From Siphonodentalium dalli (taxonomy: Eukaryota > Mollusca > Scaphopoda > Gadilida > Siphonodentaliidae), in assembly GCA_032622095.1 (NCBI GenBank), contig CP136061.1:24614991-24678990 (forward strand): a DNA stretch of 64,000 nucleotides, given 5' to 3'. How positions within the stretch are numbered: position 1 is the first letter of the stretch; each line of letters starts with the position of its first letter. Shown here one piece after another: positions 44,816-56,033 of this stretch. The notes under the pieces were generated by a model. It was not told where the DNA came from and searched no databases. It was given only the letters and a program-made list of their open reading frames with translations. Position numbers and translations under genes: made by a program.

Positions 44816-44825
44816 CAACCTCTTG

Positions 44826-45202
44826 TTAACCCTTTACCCAACAGAAGGGCCCTGTGCCAATGCATTCTCTTATATATGCGAGTCGACAATAGGTCGCCTC
44901 GCATATATAAGAGAATGCATTGGCTTAACACATTAAAAATTATTAAATTGTTAAAGAATGTAAGAATTTTATTTTTTTAGGCCAATGCATTCTCTTATAT
45001 ATGCGAGGCGACCTATGGTCGACTCGCATATATAAGAGAATGCATTGGCACTGGGCATAACTGTAACTATCACAATGTGGTCAAGGAGCCGGTTCCAATG
45101 ATATCCATATTTGTATGGTTTTATTGAGACAGACCGAAGATATTTTAGGCTGTTGAAGCTTTATTTGGCCGGTTTTGGCCGGTTTGTTGGGTAAAGGGTT
45201 AA
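44826..45202 (+). mobile_element. Family A MITE, copy 8
   Basis: Complete ends. The spacer between the hairpins is shortened by about 25 bp, and one loop reads GTCGACAATAGG. Confidence 0.9.
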
Positions 45203-45530
45203 ACTTTGTATTTATTACTCCAAGCTAAAAAGTGAGGTTTTAGTTCATTTAGTTACAATTAACCTAAAGTTGTGCATGTGCATTGAAAAGAATGTTCTAT
45301 TGTGTATATATATATCCCTGATTTCTATTTTTAATCTGAAAATGAGCGTGAATTGAGATAATTTTGTTCGATCTATTCATGTTATCCTTATTAGATCATT
45401 CACTCTACTTTAATATTCCCTGCACGATCAGTCGATCACCTCCCCACTGATGGTATTAACCAACAAACATAATCAGGCTACTGACTTTCAGGTGAGAAAT
45501 CACTCTCAACTGCTCTCGCATATTAACCCG
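45203..45530. other. Intron, nothing recognised
   Basis: No feature supported. Confidence 0.4.
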
Positions 45531-45810
45531 TTAACCCCTTCCATGACTGGAGCTTCCTTAAATTGTGTGTAAACCCTGTGCCAATGCATTGTCTTATATA
45601 TGCGATTCTCCCATGTTGTGGTGAAAAGTCATATTGGACGAGACACACCACAACCTATACAAGAGAATACATTGGTCTAACAATATTTACCTTGACCTTG
45701 TAAACCAGTGCATTGTCTTATTTATATGGGAGACTCACATATATAAGAGAATGCACTGGCAAATGATCTTTAATGCTGCACCCACGCAGCTCCCATCATG
45801 AAAGGGTTAA
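45531..45810 (+). mobile_element. Family D MITE, copy with altered hairpin
   Basis: TTAACCCCTTCCATGACTGG to CTCCCATCATGAAAGGGTTAA. The first hairpin has a replaced loop (GTTGTGGTGAAAAGTCATAT...CACCACAAC) that recalls the foldback at the window start. Confidence 0.75.
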
Positions 45811-45924
45811 GGTGACACCAATTTAATTAGTTGGTATTCAAACTTGCCGACAAATTAATTTTTTTCATTTTCCAACTTAATAAGTGAGATCAGTAACTCG
45901 CGGTGAATCCGCCATTTGGTCTCC

Positions 45925-46356
45925 GGAGGTCAAAGTTAACAAGTAGCATCTATTTTTAGCATATGGCTCCAGTCTGGGAATTACCAAAATAAAATGGCAA
46001 CAGGTCGTTAACGAATCGCAGGTGCGAGAACTTCATAAAACTAATTAAACAATCACCCTGGATACATACAATACGTAGGTTTCGCACAGTAGATGGATTG
46101 GATGTATCACGTATGTTTTTGAGTTATTTTTTTAAAGCAAGTACTCGCTATTTATCAGTAACTTATGGGAAGTTCATTGACAAAAGAGGGCGTCTGAATG
46201 TCTGCATCGTCACCAGATCCTAACTCTGTAGATGACATGGCCACAAAACAATTCTTAAACACGTAATGAAATTAAGCCATAAAATGTTGATAAAAAATGC
46301 TCGCACTCAGCTGTCGAATGTTTACAAATGGATGCTACTTCTTAACATTGACCTTT
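45925..46356. mobile_element. Possible short inverted-repeat element
   Basis: GGTCAAAGTTAACAAGTAGC at the left and its inverse GATGCTACTTCTTAACATTG at the right, about 23 bp with two mismatches. The interior is AT-rich with no frame. Confidence 0.45.
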
Positions 46357-46532
46357 TACCGGTGGGTTGGGTAAAATGCTAGGAATCGGGCCATATAGAA
46401 CCACCGGCCATCTTGTAAATCGCGATCCAGTGATAAGGCTTATTTGGTATATGCTAGAAAATGCAACAAAAAAAAATTCCTCATGGTGTTCAGTTTGTAT
46501 AATAATCCTCCAAATCGTTGTATCAATCATAA

Positions 46533-46622
46533 TGCAGAATGAGGTCCATAGAGGGTGAATTTGGTGATGCTAGCCTGGGGACCTCGTTCTGCAAATATCA
46601 GACACGCTGTTTCAAGACTTGG
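46533..46622. mobile_element. Family E element, short copy
   Basis: A single hairpin plus right end (CAGAATGAGGTCCATAGAGG, CTCGTTCTGCAAATATCAGA, CAAGACTTGG). Confidence 0.6.
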
Positions 46623-46652
46623 CTCCATCAAGAGATTTTCTCTCTGATCTTC

Positions 46653-47077
46653 TTAACCCTTTACCCAACAGAACGGCCCTGTGCCAATGCATTCTCTTAA
46701 ATATGCGAGTCGACCATAGGTCGCCTCGCATATATAAGAGAATGCATTGGTTTAACACATATTAAAAATGATAAAATTGTCAAAATATTAGAAAAATTGT
46801 TAAAAAATGTAAGAAAAAATTATAAAATTGTTAAAGAATGTAAAAAAAAAAAGGTCAATTTTAGGCCAATGCATTCTCTTATATATGCGAGGCGACCTAT
46901 GGTCGACTCGCATATATAAGAGAATGCATTGGCACATGGCATAACTGTAACCATCACAATGTGGTCAATGAGCCAGTTCCAATGATATCCATATTTGTAT
47001 GGTTTTATTGAGACAGACCCAAGATAATTTAGTCTGTTGCAGCTTTATTTGGCCGTTTTTGTTGGGTAAAGGGTTAA
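46653..47077 (+). mobile_element. Family A MITE, copy 9, long spacer
   Basis: Spacer enlarged by duplication of a TTGTTAAAAAATGTAAG-type phrase; the tail has several substitutions (CCCAAGATAATTTAGTCTGT), so this is one of the older copies. Confidence 0.88.
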
Positions 47078-47148
47078 ACAAACTACATTGTAAATAAAAT
47101 TTCACTGACCTAATTCCTGAAATCCATACCTCAGAATGATGTTCTTCA

Positions 47149-47960
47149 GCTCTAGCGATATACAAGTAATAACACTGTGATGAGGTCTAGCGATATACAA
47201 GTAATAACACTGTGATGAGGTCTAGCGATATACAAGTAATAACACTGTGATGAGGTCTAGCGATATACAAGTAATAACACTGTGATGAGGTCTAGCGATA
47301 TACGAGTAATAACACTGTGATGAGGTCTAGCGATATACGAGTAATAACACTGTGATCAGTTCTAGCGATATACGAGTAATAACACTGTGATCAGCTCTAG
47401 CGATATACAAGTAATAACACTGTGATCAGCTCTAGCGATATACGAGTAATAACACTGTGATCAGCTCTAGCGATATACAAGTAATAACACTGTGATGAGG
47501 TCTAGCGATATACGAGTAATAACACTGTGATCAGCTCTAGCGATATACGAGTAATAACACTGTGATGAGGTCTAGCGATATACGAGTAATAACACTGTGA
47601 TCAGTTCTAGCGATATACGAGTAATAACACTGTGATCAGGTCTAGCGATATACAAGTAATAACACTGTGATCAGCTCTAGCGATATACGAGTAATAACAC
47701 TGTGATCAGGTCTAGCGATATACAAGTAATAACACTGTGATCAGGTCTAGCGATATACAAGTAATAACACTGTGATCAGGTCTAGCGATATACAAGTAAT
47801 AACACTGTGATCAGGTCTAGCGATATACAAGTAATAACACTGTGATCAGCTCTAGCGATATACAAGTAATAACACTGTGATCAGGTCTAGCGATATACAA
47901 GTAATAACACTGTGATCAGCTCTAGCGATATACAAGTAATAACACTGTGATCAGGTCTAG
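47149..47960 (+). repeat. 35-bp minisatellite, about 23 units
   Basis: The unit TCTAGCGATATACAAGTAAT then AACACTGTGATGAGG repeats with exact period. Variation is confined to two places: ATACAAG or ATACGAG, and the last bases TGATGAGG, TGATCAGG, TGATCAGC or TGATCAGT. The TGATGAGG type dominates at the left and TGATCA types at the right. No unique spacers, so not a CRISPR array. Confidence 0.95.
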
Positions 47961-49837
47961 CATATCCTAATTTCAACTATTTTTGTTAAATATGACGGAA
48001 ACTATCAGATTGCATAAAAAAAAATCCCAAAATCATAAAACTTCTACAGAGGCTGTCACTGTAAATTACTGCTCAATTAAAATCACCAAATGATGGTATT
48101 AAAATGTCACGATTGTGAAAGTAACCCAGTTTATTCCATAGAAAACATATTTGTTCTGAACTCCGCAATAGTTGTCAACTGAAAGTAGTAATTTAATGTG
48201 AAAAATATATTTTACCATATTGTTTACATAATTCGAAAAGAATACCAACTCATTTTACCTCGCAACTTCGTAACTGGAACTTTTCTGAGCATAAACAAAT
48301 ACAGATAAATCTAGAGTTATTTCTAATTACATGGCATATTATGCGCGTAATTTAACATAATTGTATTTAGTATAAATGTACATCACTATTACCGTAAGAT
48401 ATTACTCTTTCCGATACATATATAGCGTTTTGTATTAATTTGTCTGATAAAGTTAAGTAACACTTTGAGTGCCCACTACGAGTTATCTCGTACTTTTTGC
48501 ATGTGATTGAATGGGAGTCGGCAGTCAACGTGTTAAAATTGATGAAAAATCCCACCACTGGATCTAGTTGTAAAGTCTACTATAGAAGAGTTTTACCAGA
48601 CTTATCCCTACTGATTTCACTAGCTGGTTTGCATTCATTGAAAGAAATTGGCTATTAATTTTATTGATGATATGGAGTAACTATGCCTAACAATTTATTT
48701 GCAATTTTGCATGCATAAACATTTGAATATTTTGCTGTTTTGTGTAATTTCTTGTTAAATATGAAACTCTTGTTGGACAAATGAAGCCTTTATCAACATA
48801 AATATTACAGGTTTAATCTGCTTGCATGCATCAGCATATACTACTTTTCCAGCTTGCATTCAAAATAAAGCTGCATGCTTCATTGCACCACATCTGCTTA
48901 ATAATATCATAATTATACCAGGGCCAGGAACCTGCATGTATGTCACTAATCATGTCTCAAACACAAAGCGGTTTTGGTGTTAAATTGGTTTAAAACTTAT
49001 ATAATTACAACTACTTTCGCTTTGACTAAAATGCATTTGATTGGTCAATGCCCTTAGATACGCTTAGTAGCGACAATATCTATCAGTGGAGGGAAGTGTC
49101 GTTTCCCGCATCACTGGGGGTAGTGATACCTTAAAAAGTTTGCAAACCAAGTCGAATATCCATGGGGCGAATTTACCCGGAATTTTATTTTGTCCACCAA
49201 TCAAATCGCAAGAAATCACTTCCGTTTCTAGTGGTAACACAAGACGCCAAATCTCAGCGAAAAATGATCGCCGATTAAACAGCAAAATAGTACATTAATT
49301 TATTTGGGGATAAAAGAATGTATTACATAACTATTCCACCATTAGTATTAGCATTTATCCAGCTTCGTGCCAATACCAATATGACATGACAGTGGTCATG
49401 AGAGCATAGAATGCACATTTGTAGCGATTGTTTACTTTTCGAGTCACCGGAGACCACATTTATTCGATGGCGAAGTTTGGGAACACCGCTTCGGAATTGC
49501 TATCGAATCGGATTGCCTTTATGACAATACATGTTCTAGAATCATTTTAAATAAGTGAAATTTACACCAGCAAGTACAGTTTAATAGTTTACGGGTGTGG
49601 TCTCTTGCTTTTGTGTAGTTGGAATGTCGGAAACAGCGATCGAATTGTGTGTGTTCATCTCGAACTTCCGGTCGGTCGCCCAATTTATTCTCGACCCAAA
49701 TTCCCATTTCGGTTAAAAGAGCAGCTGAGTCCAGACACAAATATCACTTGGGTAGTTTTACCATTTTAGTGTTTTTAATATAGTTTCTTTAAAAAGAACT
49801 TGTTTAATCACCAACTAATATGCGGATTGTCGTAATT
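47961..49837. other. Intron, nothing recognised
   Basis: 48037-48190 has short phrases reminiscent of family G (CACTCCATAGAAAAC-like). No exon or element end is supportable in about 1.9 kb. Confidence 0.4.
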
Positions 49838-49840
49838 ATA

Positions 49841-49990
49841 AGCAATCAACGTCGTTTTCGATGCATCTGTCGGCGTATAGAAGTGTCGGATGCCGAACTA
49901 CATACTTTGTATAATTGCTTATACAGTATGTAATTCGGCATCCGACACTTCTATACGCTGACAGATGCATCGAAAACGACGTTGATTGCA
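49841..49990. repeat. Near-perfect foldback, about 150 bp
   Basis: GCAATCAACGTCGTTTTCGAT and about 45 further bases are inverted after a short loop (TTTGTATAATTGCTTATAC); only a couple of mismatches by eye. GC content of the arms is higher than the surroundings. Confidence 0.82.
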
Positions 49991-50070
49991 TATATAAACG
50001 TTTGTCTGATAGGATAAACTAGTACATGAGCTGTGGAAATTCACAATGTATATTAAAAAATCAGTAATCG

Positions 50071-50426
50071 TTAAAGGGGTACTGTACACTAAACACAGCC
50101 ATTTTTTGGGACCATCTCCTTTTAGACTCAACAGAATATATGCAACAAATGAATGAATTTGGGCCATGGATGAGTGCAAAATACACTAATTTACTCTATG
50201 AACAATGTGAACAACATGGTAATTATAATGAAAATGAATTTATGACTCCAGTCATAAATTCATTTTCACTACAATTACCATGCTGTTTGTATCATGCATA
50301 ATGTAAATGATTGTATTTTGCTCTTATCCATGGCTCAAATGTATTCATTTGTTGCATATATTCTGTTGAGTATAAAAGGAGATGGTCCCAAAAAATGGCT
50401 GTGTTTAGTGTACAGTACCCCTTTAA
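50071..50426. mobile_element. TTAA-flanked foldback element J
   Basis: A 356-bp element whose halves are inverted almost throughout. Ends AGGGGTACTGTACACTAAAC and its inverse between TTAA copies; centre TTTATGACTCCAGTCATAAA. Its ends do not start CCC, unlike the other TTAA families here. Confidence 0.85.
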
Positions 50427-50544
50427 AAAATCATCTTTTTAACTGAAATTTACAAGGAAATTAGTTATCGATTTTGAACATCTGATACACCTCAACCATT
50501 TACTAGATTTTCGTAAACTGCACATAATCCATGGACCAGAGGTT

Positions 50545-51170
50545 TCACAATTGGGAGAAGTCATTTCTCCCTGTGTCGTTATTAGGGAGAAGTCATTTCT
50601 CCCTGTGTGGTTATTAGGGAGAAGTCATTTCTCCCTGTGTGGTTATTAGGGAGAAATCATTTCTCCCTGCACATAATCCATGGACCAGCCTAGAGGTTTT
50701 ACGATTGGGAGAAGTCATTTCTCCCTGTGTGGTTATTAGGGAGAAGTCACTTCTCCCTGTGTGGTTATTATGGAGAAGTCATTTCTCCCTGTATGGTTAT
50801 TAGGGAGATGTCACTTCTCCCTGTGTGGTTATTAGGGAGAAATCATTTCTTCCTGTGTGGTTATTAGGGAGAAATCATTTCTCCCTGTGTGGTTATTAGG
50901 GAGAAGTCATTTCTCCCTGTGTGGTTATTAGGGAGATGTTATTTCTCCCTGTGTGGTTATTAGGGAGAAGTAATTTCTCCCTGTGTGGTTATTAGGGAGA
51001 AGTCATTTCTCCCTGCGTGGTTATTAGGGAGAAGTCATTTCTTCCTGTGTGGTTATTAGGGAGAAGTCATTTCTTCCTGTGTGGTTATTAGGGAGAAGTC
51101 ATTTCTCCCTGTGTGCTTATTAGGGAGAAGTCATTTCTCCCTGTGTGCTTATTAGGGAGAAGTGGACTTG
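50545..51170 (+). repeat. 32-bp minisatellite of small hairpins, about 20 units
   Basis: The unit TTAGGGAGAAGTCATTTCTC then CCTGTGTGGTTA. Each unit contains an inverted GGGAGAA/TTCTCCC pair. The array is broken once by a repeat of the leading flank (CACATAATCCATGGACCAG at 50521 and 50671). Related phrases recur at 62345-62395 and 63222-63295. Confidence 0.93.
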
Positions 51171-51412
51171 TTTTAAAGTGATTTTGACAAGTACTGACTG
51201 TTGCCACGTGGCCTTCATAGTCTTCTCAGTCTTTACTATCAGGTGAGGTGTCCACAGTCATTCACTCTCTTGTTTCACTGCACTGTTAGAAGCATTGGTT
51301 TGTTTTCAGGAGAAATTAAATTTAGATTATTTTTGCACACCTTGGCTATAACAGCACTTTTTTGTTTTGATGAGATGTGAAATCTTACATATATCATAAA
51401 ATGAATTAAACC

Positions 51413-51786
51413 TTAAAGACATATTATGGACTTGTTCGGGTGATTGAAACTGATAAGTTGGTACTCATGTGCTATGCTAACTGTGGGAATGTAGCATTCT
51501 ACTAACATCGCCAAAAATCTCAAAGAAATCAACCATACCACTCCATAGATTCACTATTTGAACTACGCTTAATTGTAAATAATTACATCTCGATTCAGGA
51601 TGCAACAATCAGTGATAAACTAATGCAAATGATTTTGCCAACGAGAGTCATTGCATTTAATTAATATATAAGAATCACAGTGTGTGTGTTGTAAATTTGG
51701 ATTAATGTTCGTAGAAATAACTACTTTTAGCAATATTATTCTCCATTTCTATTTTATCATCCAAACAGAGTGGTTTACTTGACTTC
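51413..51786. repeat. Family G interspersed repeat, copy 2
   Basis: CTTAAAGACATATTATGGAC to GTTTACTTGACTTCAA. Its right end, CACTTTAATGGG in copy 1, is where the piggyBac-like relic begins. Confidence 0.7.
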
Positions 51787-51992
51787 AACCGTTTGAACCC
51801 GAGCGGCCGGAAAAAACCGGTTGCAGCGTGAACCTCCAAATACCCCAGCGGCCGGTATACCCACTGGATCGGCCATATATTGACCGCCATGTGTTTGGTG
51901 TTTACATACATCGTCGCGGTCGTCTGCTTCAATAATTATGTCTTTGTTTGTATCTTGTTGCTATTGTGTTTAAGTGCACAACATCATGAATT

Positions 51993-52206
51993 ATGAAGCC
52001 TAAAACATTTTCGGTAGACGAGGTGGACCGACAAATTTTGGAATCAGGACGCGGAAGATTTTGATGATGATGACTACGCCATTTGTGAGTTAGAATGGGA
52101 GAACGAAAGCAGGGTGACACTGGGAGAGATTCAGACGTCAGTTGCTCCAGGAGCGGGTGGTGTTGTTTCAAGTAGGGATACGACAAGAGATCAATGTATG
52201 GGGTAG
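51993..52206 (+). pseudogene. Fragment resembling a piggyBac-type transposase N-terminus
   Basis: From ATG 51993 the frame reads MKPKTFSVDEVDRQILESG. After a one-base shift near 52055 it continues EDFDDDDYAICELEWENE and further Ser/Gly-rich residues to a stop at 52204-52206. An FS-DE---ILE segment followed by an acidic run is how many piggyBac-like transposases begin (family knowledge). No catalytic domain is left. Identification rests on this short stretch plus the TTAA-type ends, so it is tentative. Confidence 0.4.
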
Positions 52207-52471
52207 TTGAGGTGTTGTGGAAGTGGGCGGAGCTTCTGTCGAGGTAGGGGCATGGCAGGGGGCGTGACTTCATACCTGCAATTAGTCACGGTGATCATAA
52301 TGTCCATACGTGGAAAAGGGATGCAAATTCGTTTGTTACTAGTATACGTACCTTTACACCGAAGACCAAAGAATGTACCAACTTCAATAAGTATGGATAG
52401 TACACCCAAGGTGGGCACTCGATCTGGCATTTGATTGTCGACGAGACCAACCGAAATGCTCGTCACGTGAT

Positions 52472-53831
52472 TAGAGCTGAAGCGGTTAGACGGTTAACCG
52501 GTTAGCATCCGGTTAGCGACGTAACCGGTTAGAAAAAAATGAACCGGACGTAACCGCATCCCGTTGTCAGTTGAATGTGAACGTGAATAATCCTCAAAAT
52601 ATTAGGTTAAATGATGCAAAACTAATACTAAATCCCGTGTCACCGATAGTAGAGTGCAATGCAAGCATTAATTGGTACACGCGGTAATATCAGATACTTA
52701 GTAGCAATTCTCGAACTGTCTGGAAGTGTCGGCGACCTTCAATCAATTCCGACCCTTTGAAGTTTTCTTCCGACAAAAGCCCGTGTGCAGTCACTGTGTA
52801 TCAAGTCTGAATGTACCCAAGGAAGTGACAACGTAAAAGTGGCGTTGTGTGGCAATGCGTGCTTTCGTAACTTAATAGTTAATACTGCACGAAGCAACAT
52901 GGATTCAAATTGGAATCACACCACGACATACTATATATAAAACTGTTTTACAGTGGGGTTTATAAAAACTATGTAAGTCGACAAAGTTTGAAGATTGAGA
53001 TCAGCTGCACAATGTCTTCACTCTTCCCGTTCTTCCTCCCTGTTGTGATTTAATATGATCAATTCAATTGAGTGACCAAACAGACATCATAGTTGAAGCA
53101 ACCCAAAACTTCTTCAATAATCTTCCCTTTTATCAAGGAAATTTAATTGATGCTCCATGCTACTCTGTAACTGGTTGTGCCTGTGGGACTAATTAACACT
53201 CAATTTGGCAGTAATTGCTATATGTTAAGTGATTGCATACTAAAAGTTAAAACCGAAACCGAAATGTAAATTATATAACCTCCCAACACTAGTGTCCGCT
53301 ATCACGATACTGACGAATAGCTCGAATACTGAATAGGACTGCGAGTCTGACCTAACTGACCTTCCTTTTTGTTCTCTAGTTATTACTTTCTTGTCTTTAT
53401 ATATAATGCATTGGAGGATATACCAATGATGATAATGATATATTACAGATCTTTAATATATAGTTTTGTTACTCGTTTTACCAATACCCATACTATTTTA
53501 CTCGTTTTACAAATGCCCAAACATATGCTGATCACGGCAAATAAGCGATCTCCCCTGCCATTCACAAATTTCACTTGCTCATTCCCCATCACGACTCACG
53601 AGAGCCAGCAAAAGAACAGTGAATGCGTGTTTTTGAATATCGTTAAATGCCGTGAATAAGGTCTTTATTTCAGCTACTACTTCTCACCTAGGTTTGTCCC
53701 TGGAGCATGGCATAATGTCGACATAATTAGTGTGAGAGAAGTCCGCTAGAAATTTAGCGGTTAACCGGTTGAAATCCGGTTAACCCTGATGGTTAACCGG
53801 TTAGAAGAATGGGTCAACCGTTTCAGCTCTA
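52472..53831. mobile_element. hAT-like non-autonomous element K3 with perfect 8-bp target duplication
   Basis: Ends TAGAGCTGAAGCGGTT and AACCGTTTCAGCTCTA, bounded by identical CACGTGAT (52464-52471 and 53832-53839). Both ends carry clusters of GGTTAACCGGTTAG. No transposase frame inside its 1360 bp. It is inserted in the piggyBac-like relic. Confidence 0.88.
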
Positions 53832-54373
53832 CACGTGATTTCGGAAAAACGTAACATGCGCCTAGGAAATGTCTAAAATGGGGCATAATACGATTGAATG
53901 CTCAGGGCATTGGGTCATTTGGGGTTAGCAACCGTTGCTACCCTTAAACAAAAGGTTCACTCATCCGTCCAGATATATAACAAATTTCACAATGGGGCAT
54001 GGGCTGCATCGAAAATGCCATTTTCTAGGGCTGAAATACGTCGATAAAAGCTATAATTGCATTTTACATTCAATTTCGCGAGTTGCATAGCAACCGTTGC
54101 CAGGGAGTGATCATGTGGCAATGTATCCCGGTCTTTAAATACTCAGTGGTCCATGGGGAACATACAATGTCATACATGTAAAGTTTCAGATCTGTGGCAT
54201 CACTTAAACAGGACCCACACATTGCGCCTAAACAAAGTCTACAATAAATAAAAAATAACACTGGGAGCCCAGGGTCATGGCATCGATCATTGTGGGGAGC
54301 CAGGGTTCAAAGGGTTAATAAACAATTTAGTTATGAGACTTCATTAGTTCTTTTTATTTTCATTGTAATTAAA

Positions 54374-54800
54374 TAGTGTGTTTGACATTAGGTCCCAGAG
54401 GGTGAATATAGTGATGCTATCACGCACGGTGGGCTAGTGTCACCAAATTTGCCCTCTGGGACCTCATTCTGGTTAGGCCTCACCTGCTATGAGAGATATG
54501 TGATCAGATTGAAGTTCCCCAGTTGAAGTTGATGATGTTCACCCATTAGTCACCTCGGATTGTGCATTTTATCTTCTGCTAATTAGGGGATATAGAAACT
54601 GAACAGAAGGGAAAAAGTAACTAAAAACAATGTTAATTTGAGACAATAGATACTTCTCAGAGGATGAGGCCTAAGCAGAATAAGGTTTCCACAAGATGAA
54701 TTTAGTGATGCTAGCCCGCTATGTGGGGTAGCATCACTAAATTCATCCTCTGGGAACCTCTTTATGCAAATGACAGACCCACTTTTTCAAGGTTTGTCTA
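54374..54800 (+). mobile_element. Family E element, copy 9, full length
   Basis: Hairpins at about 54391-54470 and 54677-54768, with a spacer containing AAAAACAATGTTAATTTGAG (TTAA 54633-54636), the unoccupied counterpart of the family B insertion site at 13004. Confidence 0.78.
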
Positions 54801-55001
54801 TATAATAAAGCCACATGGTAGTTTGTGCTCCAAAATACACAGAAAGACGCATTGAAGTCATAAAAATACAACTTTGAGTAGATGATTTGGTCCTGATCAA
54901 ATAGTGCGATATCTGTATTCATTGCAATTCTGGAATCAGAAATGGAATAATGTGCGACTTCTGGAAAAGGTATATTGTGTTATTGTTAAGATAACACTGT
55001 G

Positions 55002-55246
55002 TTAACCCTTTGAGTGCCAGGTCGAGTTTTGTATCAACCCATATACCCTGTGCCAATGCATTCTCTTATATATGCGAGTCGACCATAGGTCGCCCTATGG
55101 TCGCCTCGCATATATAAGAGAATGCATTGGCCTAACAATTTTTTTATTTTTTTTACAATTTTAATAATTTATTCTTATATTCTTTAACAGACTTATTTTG
55201 TAGGTTTAGGGCCGATGAGATCGGCCCCTGGCACTCAAAGGGTTAA
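55002..55246 (+). mobile_element. Family B MITE, copy 3, complete, with long flanking duplication
   Basis: Ends TTAACCCTTTGAGTGCCAGG and CTGGCACTCAAAGGGTTAA; one hairpin (55056-55131) with a lengthened loop (GGTCGCCCTATGGTCGCC). The flanks TTAAGATAACACTGTGTTA occur on both sides (54986-55004 and 55243-55261), far more than a 4-bp TTAA duplication. Confidence 0.88.
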
Positions 55247-55290
55247 GATAACACTGTGTTACCATAAACCTCTCAGAGTGAAGACAGCTC

Positions 55291-55518
55291 TACAGTAATG
55301 CCCTAATTAATCGACTCCTTAACCACAGCAGAATTATGGGTAACTTTTCAGGATTTAGTCAGAAATATGGCTTGTTGGCAAGTTGTTGCCATTCATCGGA
55401 AAGCTCTTCCCGAGAGCTTTCTGATGAATGGCAGCAAGCCATATTTCCGACTAAATCCTGAAAAGTTACCCATAATTCTGTTGTAGTTAAGGAGTCGATT
55501 ACTTAGGGCATTACTGTA
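55291..55518. mobile_element. Family F MITE, complete copy
   Basis: TA-flanked; an extra GGCAAGTT repeat in the left arm makes it about 10 bp longer than the others. Confidence 0.8.
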
Positions 55519-55662
55519 AATGTTCTTCCCATGGTCTACATGTTCACTTGACCACTGATTTAAAAATTTGAACCTGCACAATTGAAATGAAAACGCATGT
55601 TTTCACTGCTATTTCGACAAATTTAATCGGAAATCTTCTGCATATGTATATTTTAAGATACC

Positions 55663-56033
55663 TCTTAAAGTGATGTGAAACACTCCGGTACTAGGGTGAT
55701 CAAACAGAAATGGGGAATAATCAAAATTAGTTATCTTACAAATAGTATATGTAAATTTCCAGCACACACTGACATTCTTATATATTAATTAAATGCAGTT
55801 ACTCTCGATGGCGAAATCGTTTTTGTTAGTTTATCACCGATAGATGCGTTCCGAATCGAGTAGTAAATATTTACAATTGACCATAGTTCAGACGATATTT
55901 TCTATGGAGTGGTATGGTCGATTTGCTTCAGCTTTCCGGTGATGTTTGTAAAATGCTACATTCCTCCAGCTGCATAGCACCTGAATATAACATCAGTTTC
56001 ACGCACTCGAACAAGTACATACTATGTCTAACA
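55663..56033. repeat. Family G interspersed repeat, copy 3 (inverted)
   Basis: CTTAAAGTGATGTGAAACAC to CGAACAAGTACATACTATGTC; matches the reverse complement of copies 1 and 2. Confidence 0.7.

Larger units (their letters stand above)
51785..54317 (+). mobile_element. Decayed piggyBac-like element
   Basis: Left end CCGTTTGAACCCGAGCGGCC, right end inverted CCCTTTGAACCCTGGCTCCC at TTAA (54314-54317). The left target reads TTCAA, one change from the TTTAA seen in the family-G copy at 1043. It contains a transposase-like N-terminal fragment (51993-52206) and a 1360-bp hAT-like insertion (52472-53831). Its CCCTTT start matches the TTAA MITEs of this window, so elements of this kind could have mobilised them (inference). 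Confidence 0.6.

Noticed and set aside
47149-47960. Regular 35-bp repeats considered as a CRISPR array
   Set aside because: Units abut with no unique spacers, the context is a metazoan intron, and no cas gene is present.
50545-51170. Hairpin repeats considered as a CRISPR-like array
   Set aside because: The sequence between hairpins (TGTGTGGTTATTA) is constant, so there are no spacers.
53369-53659. 96-codon ORF inside the hAT-like element as transposase
   Set aside because: It has no recognisable hAT catalytic or BED-finger motif and is too short.
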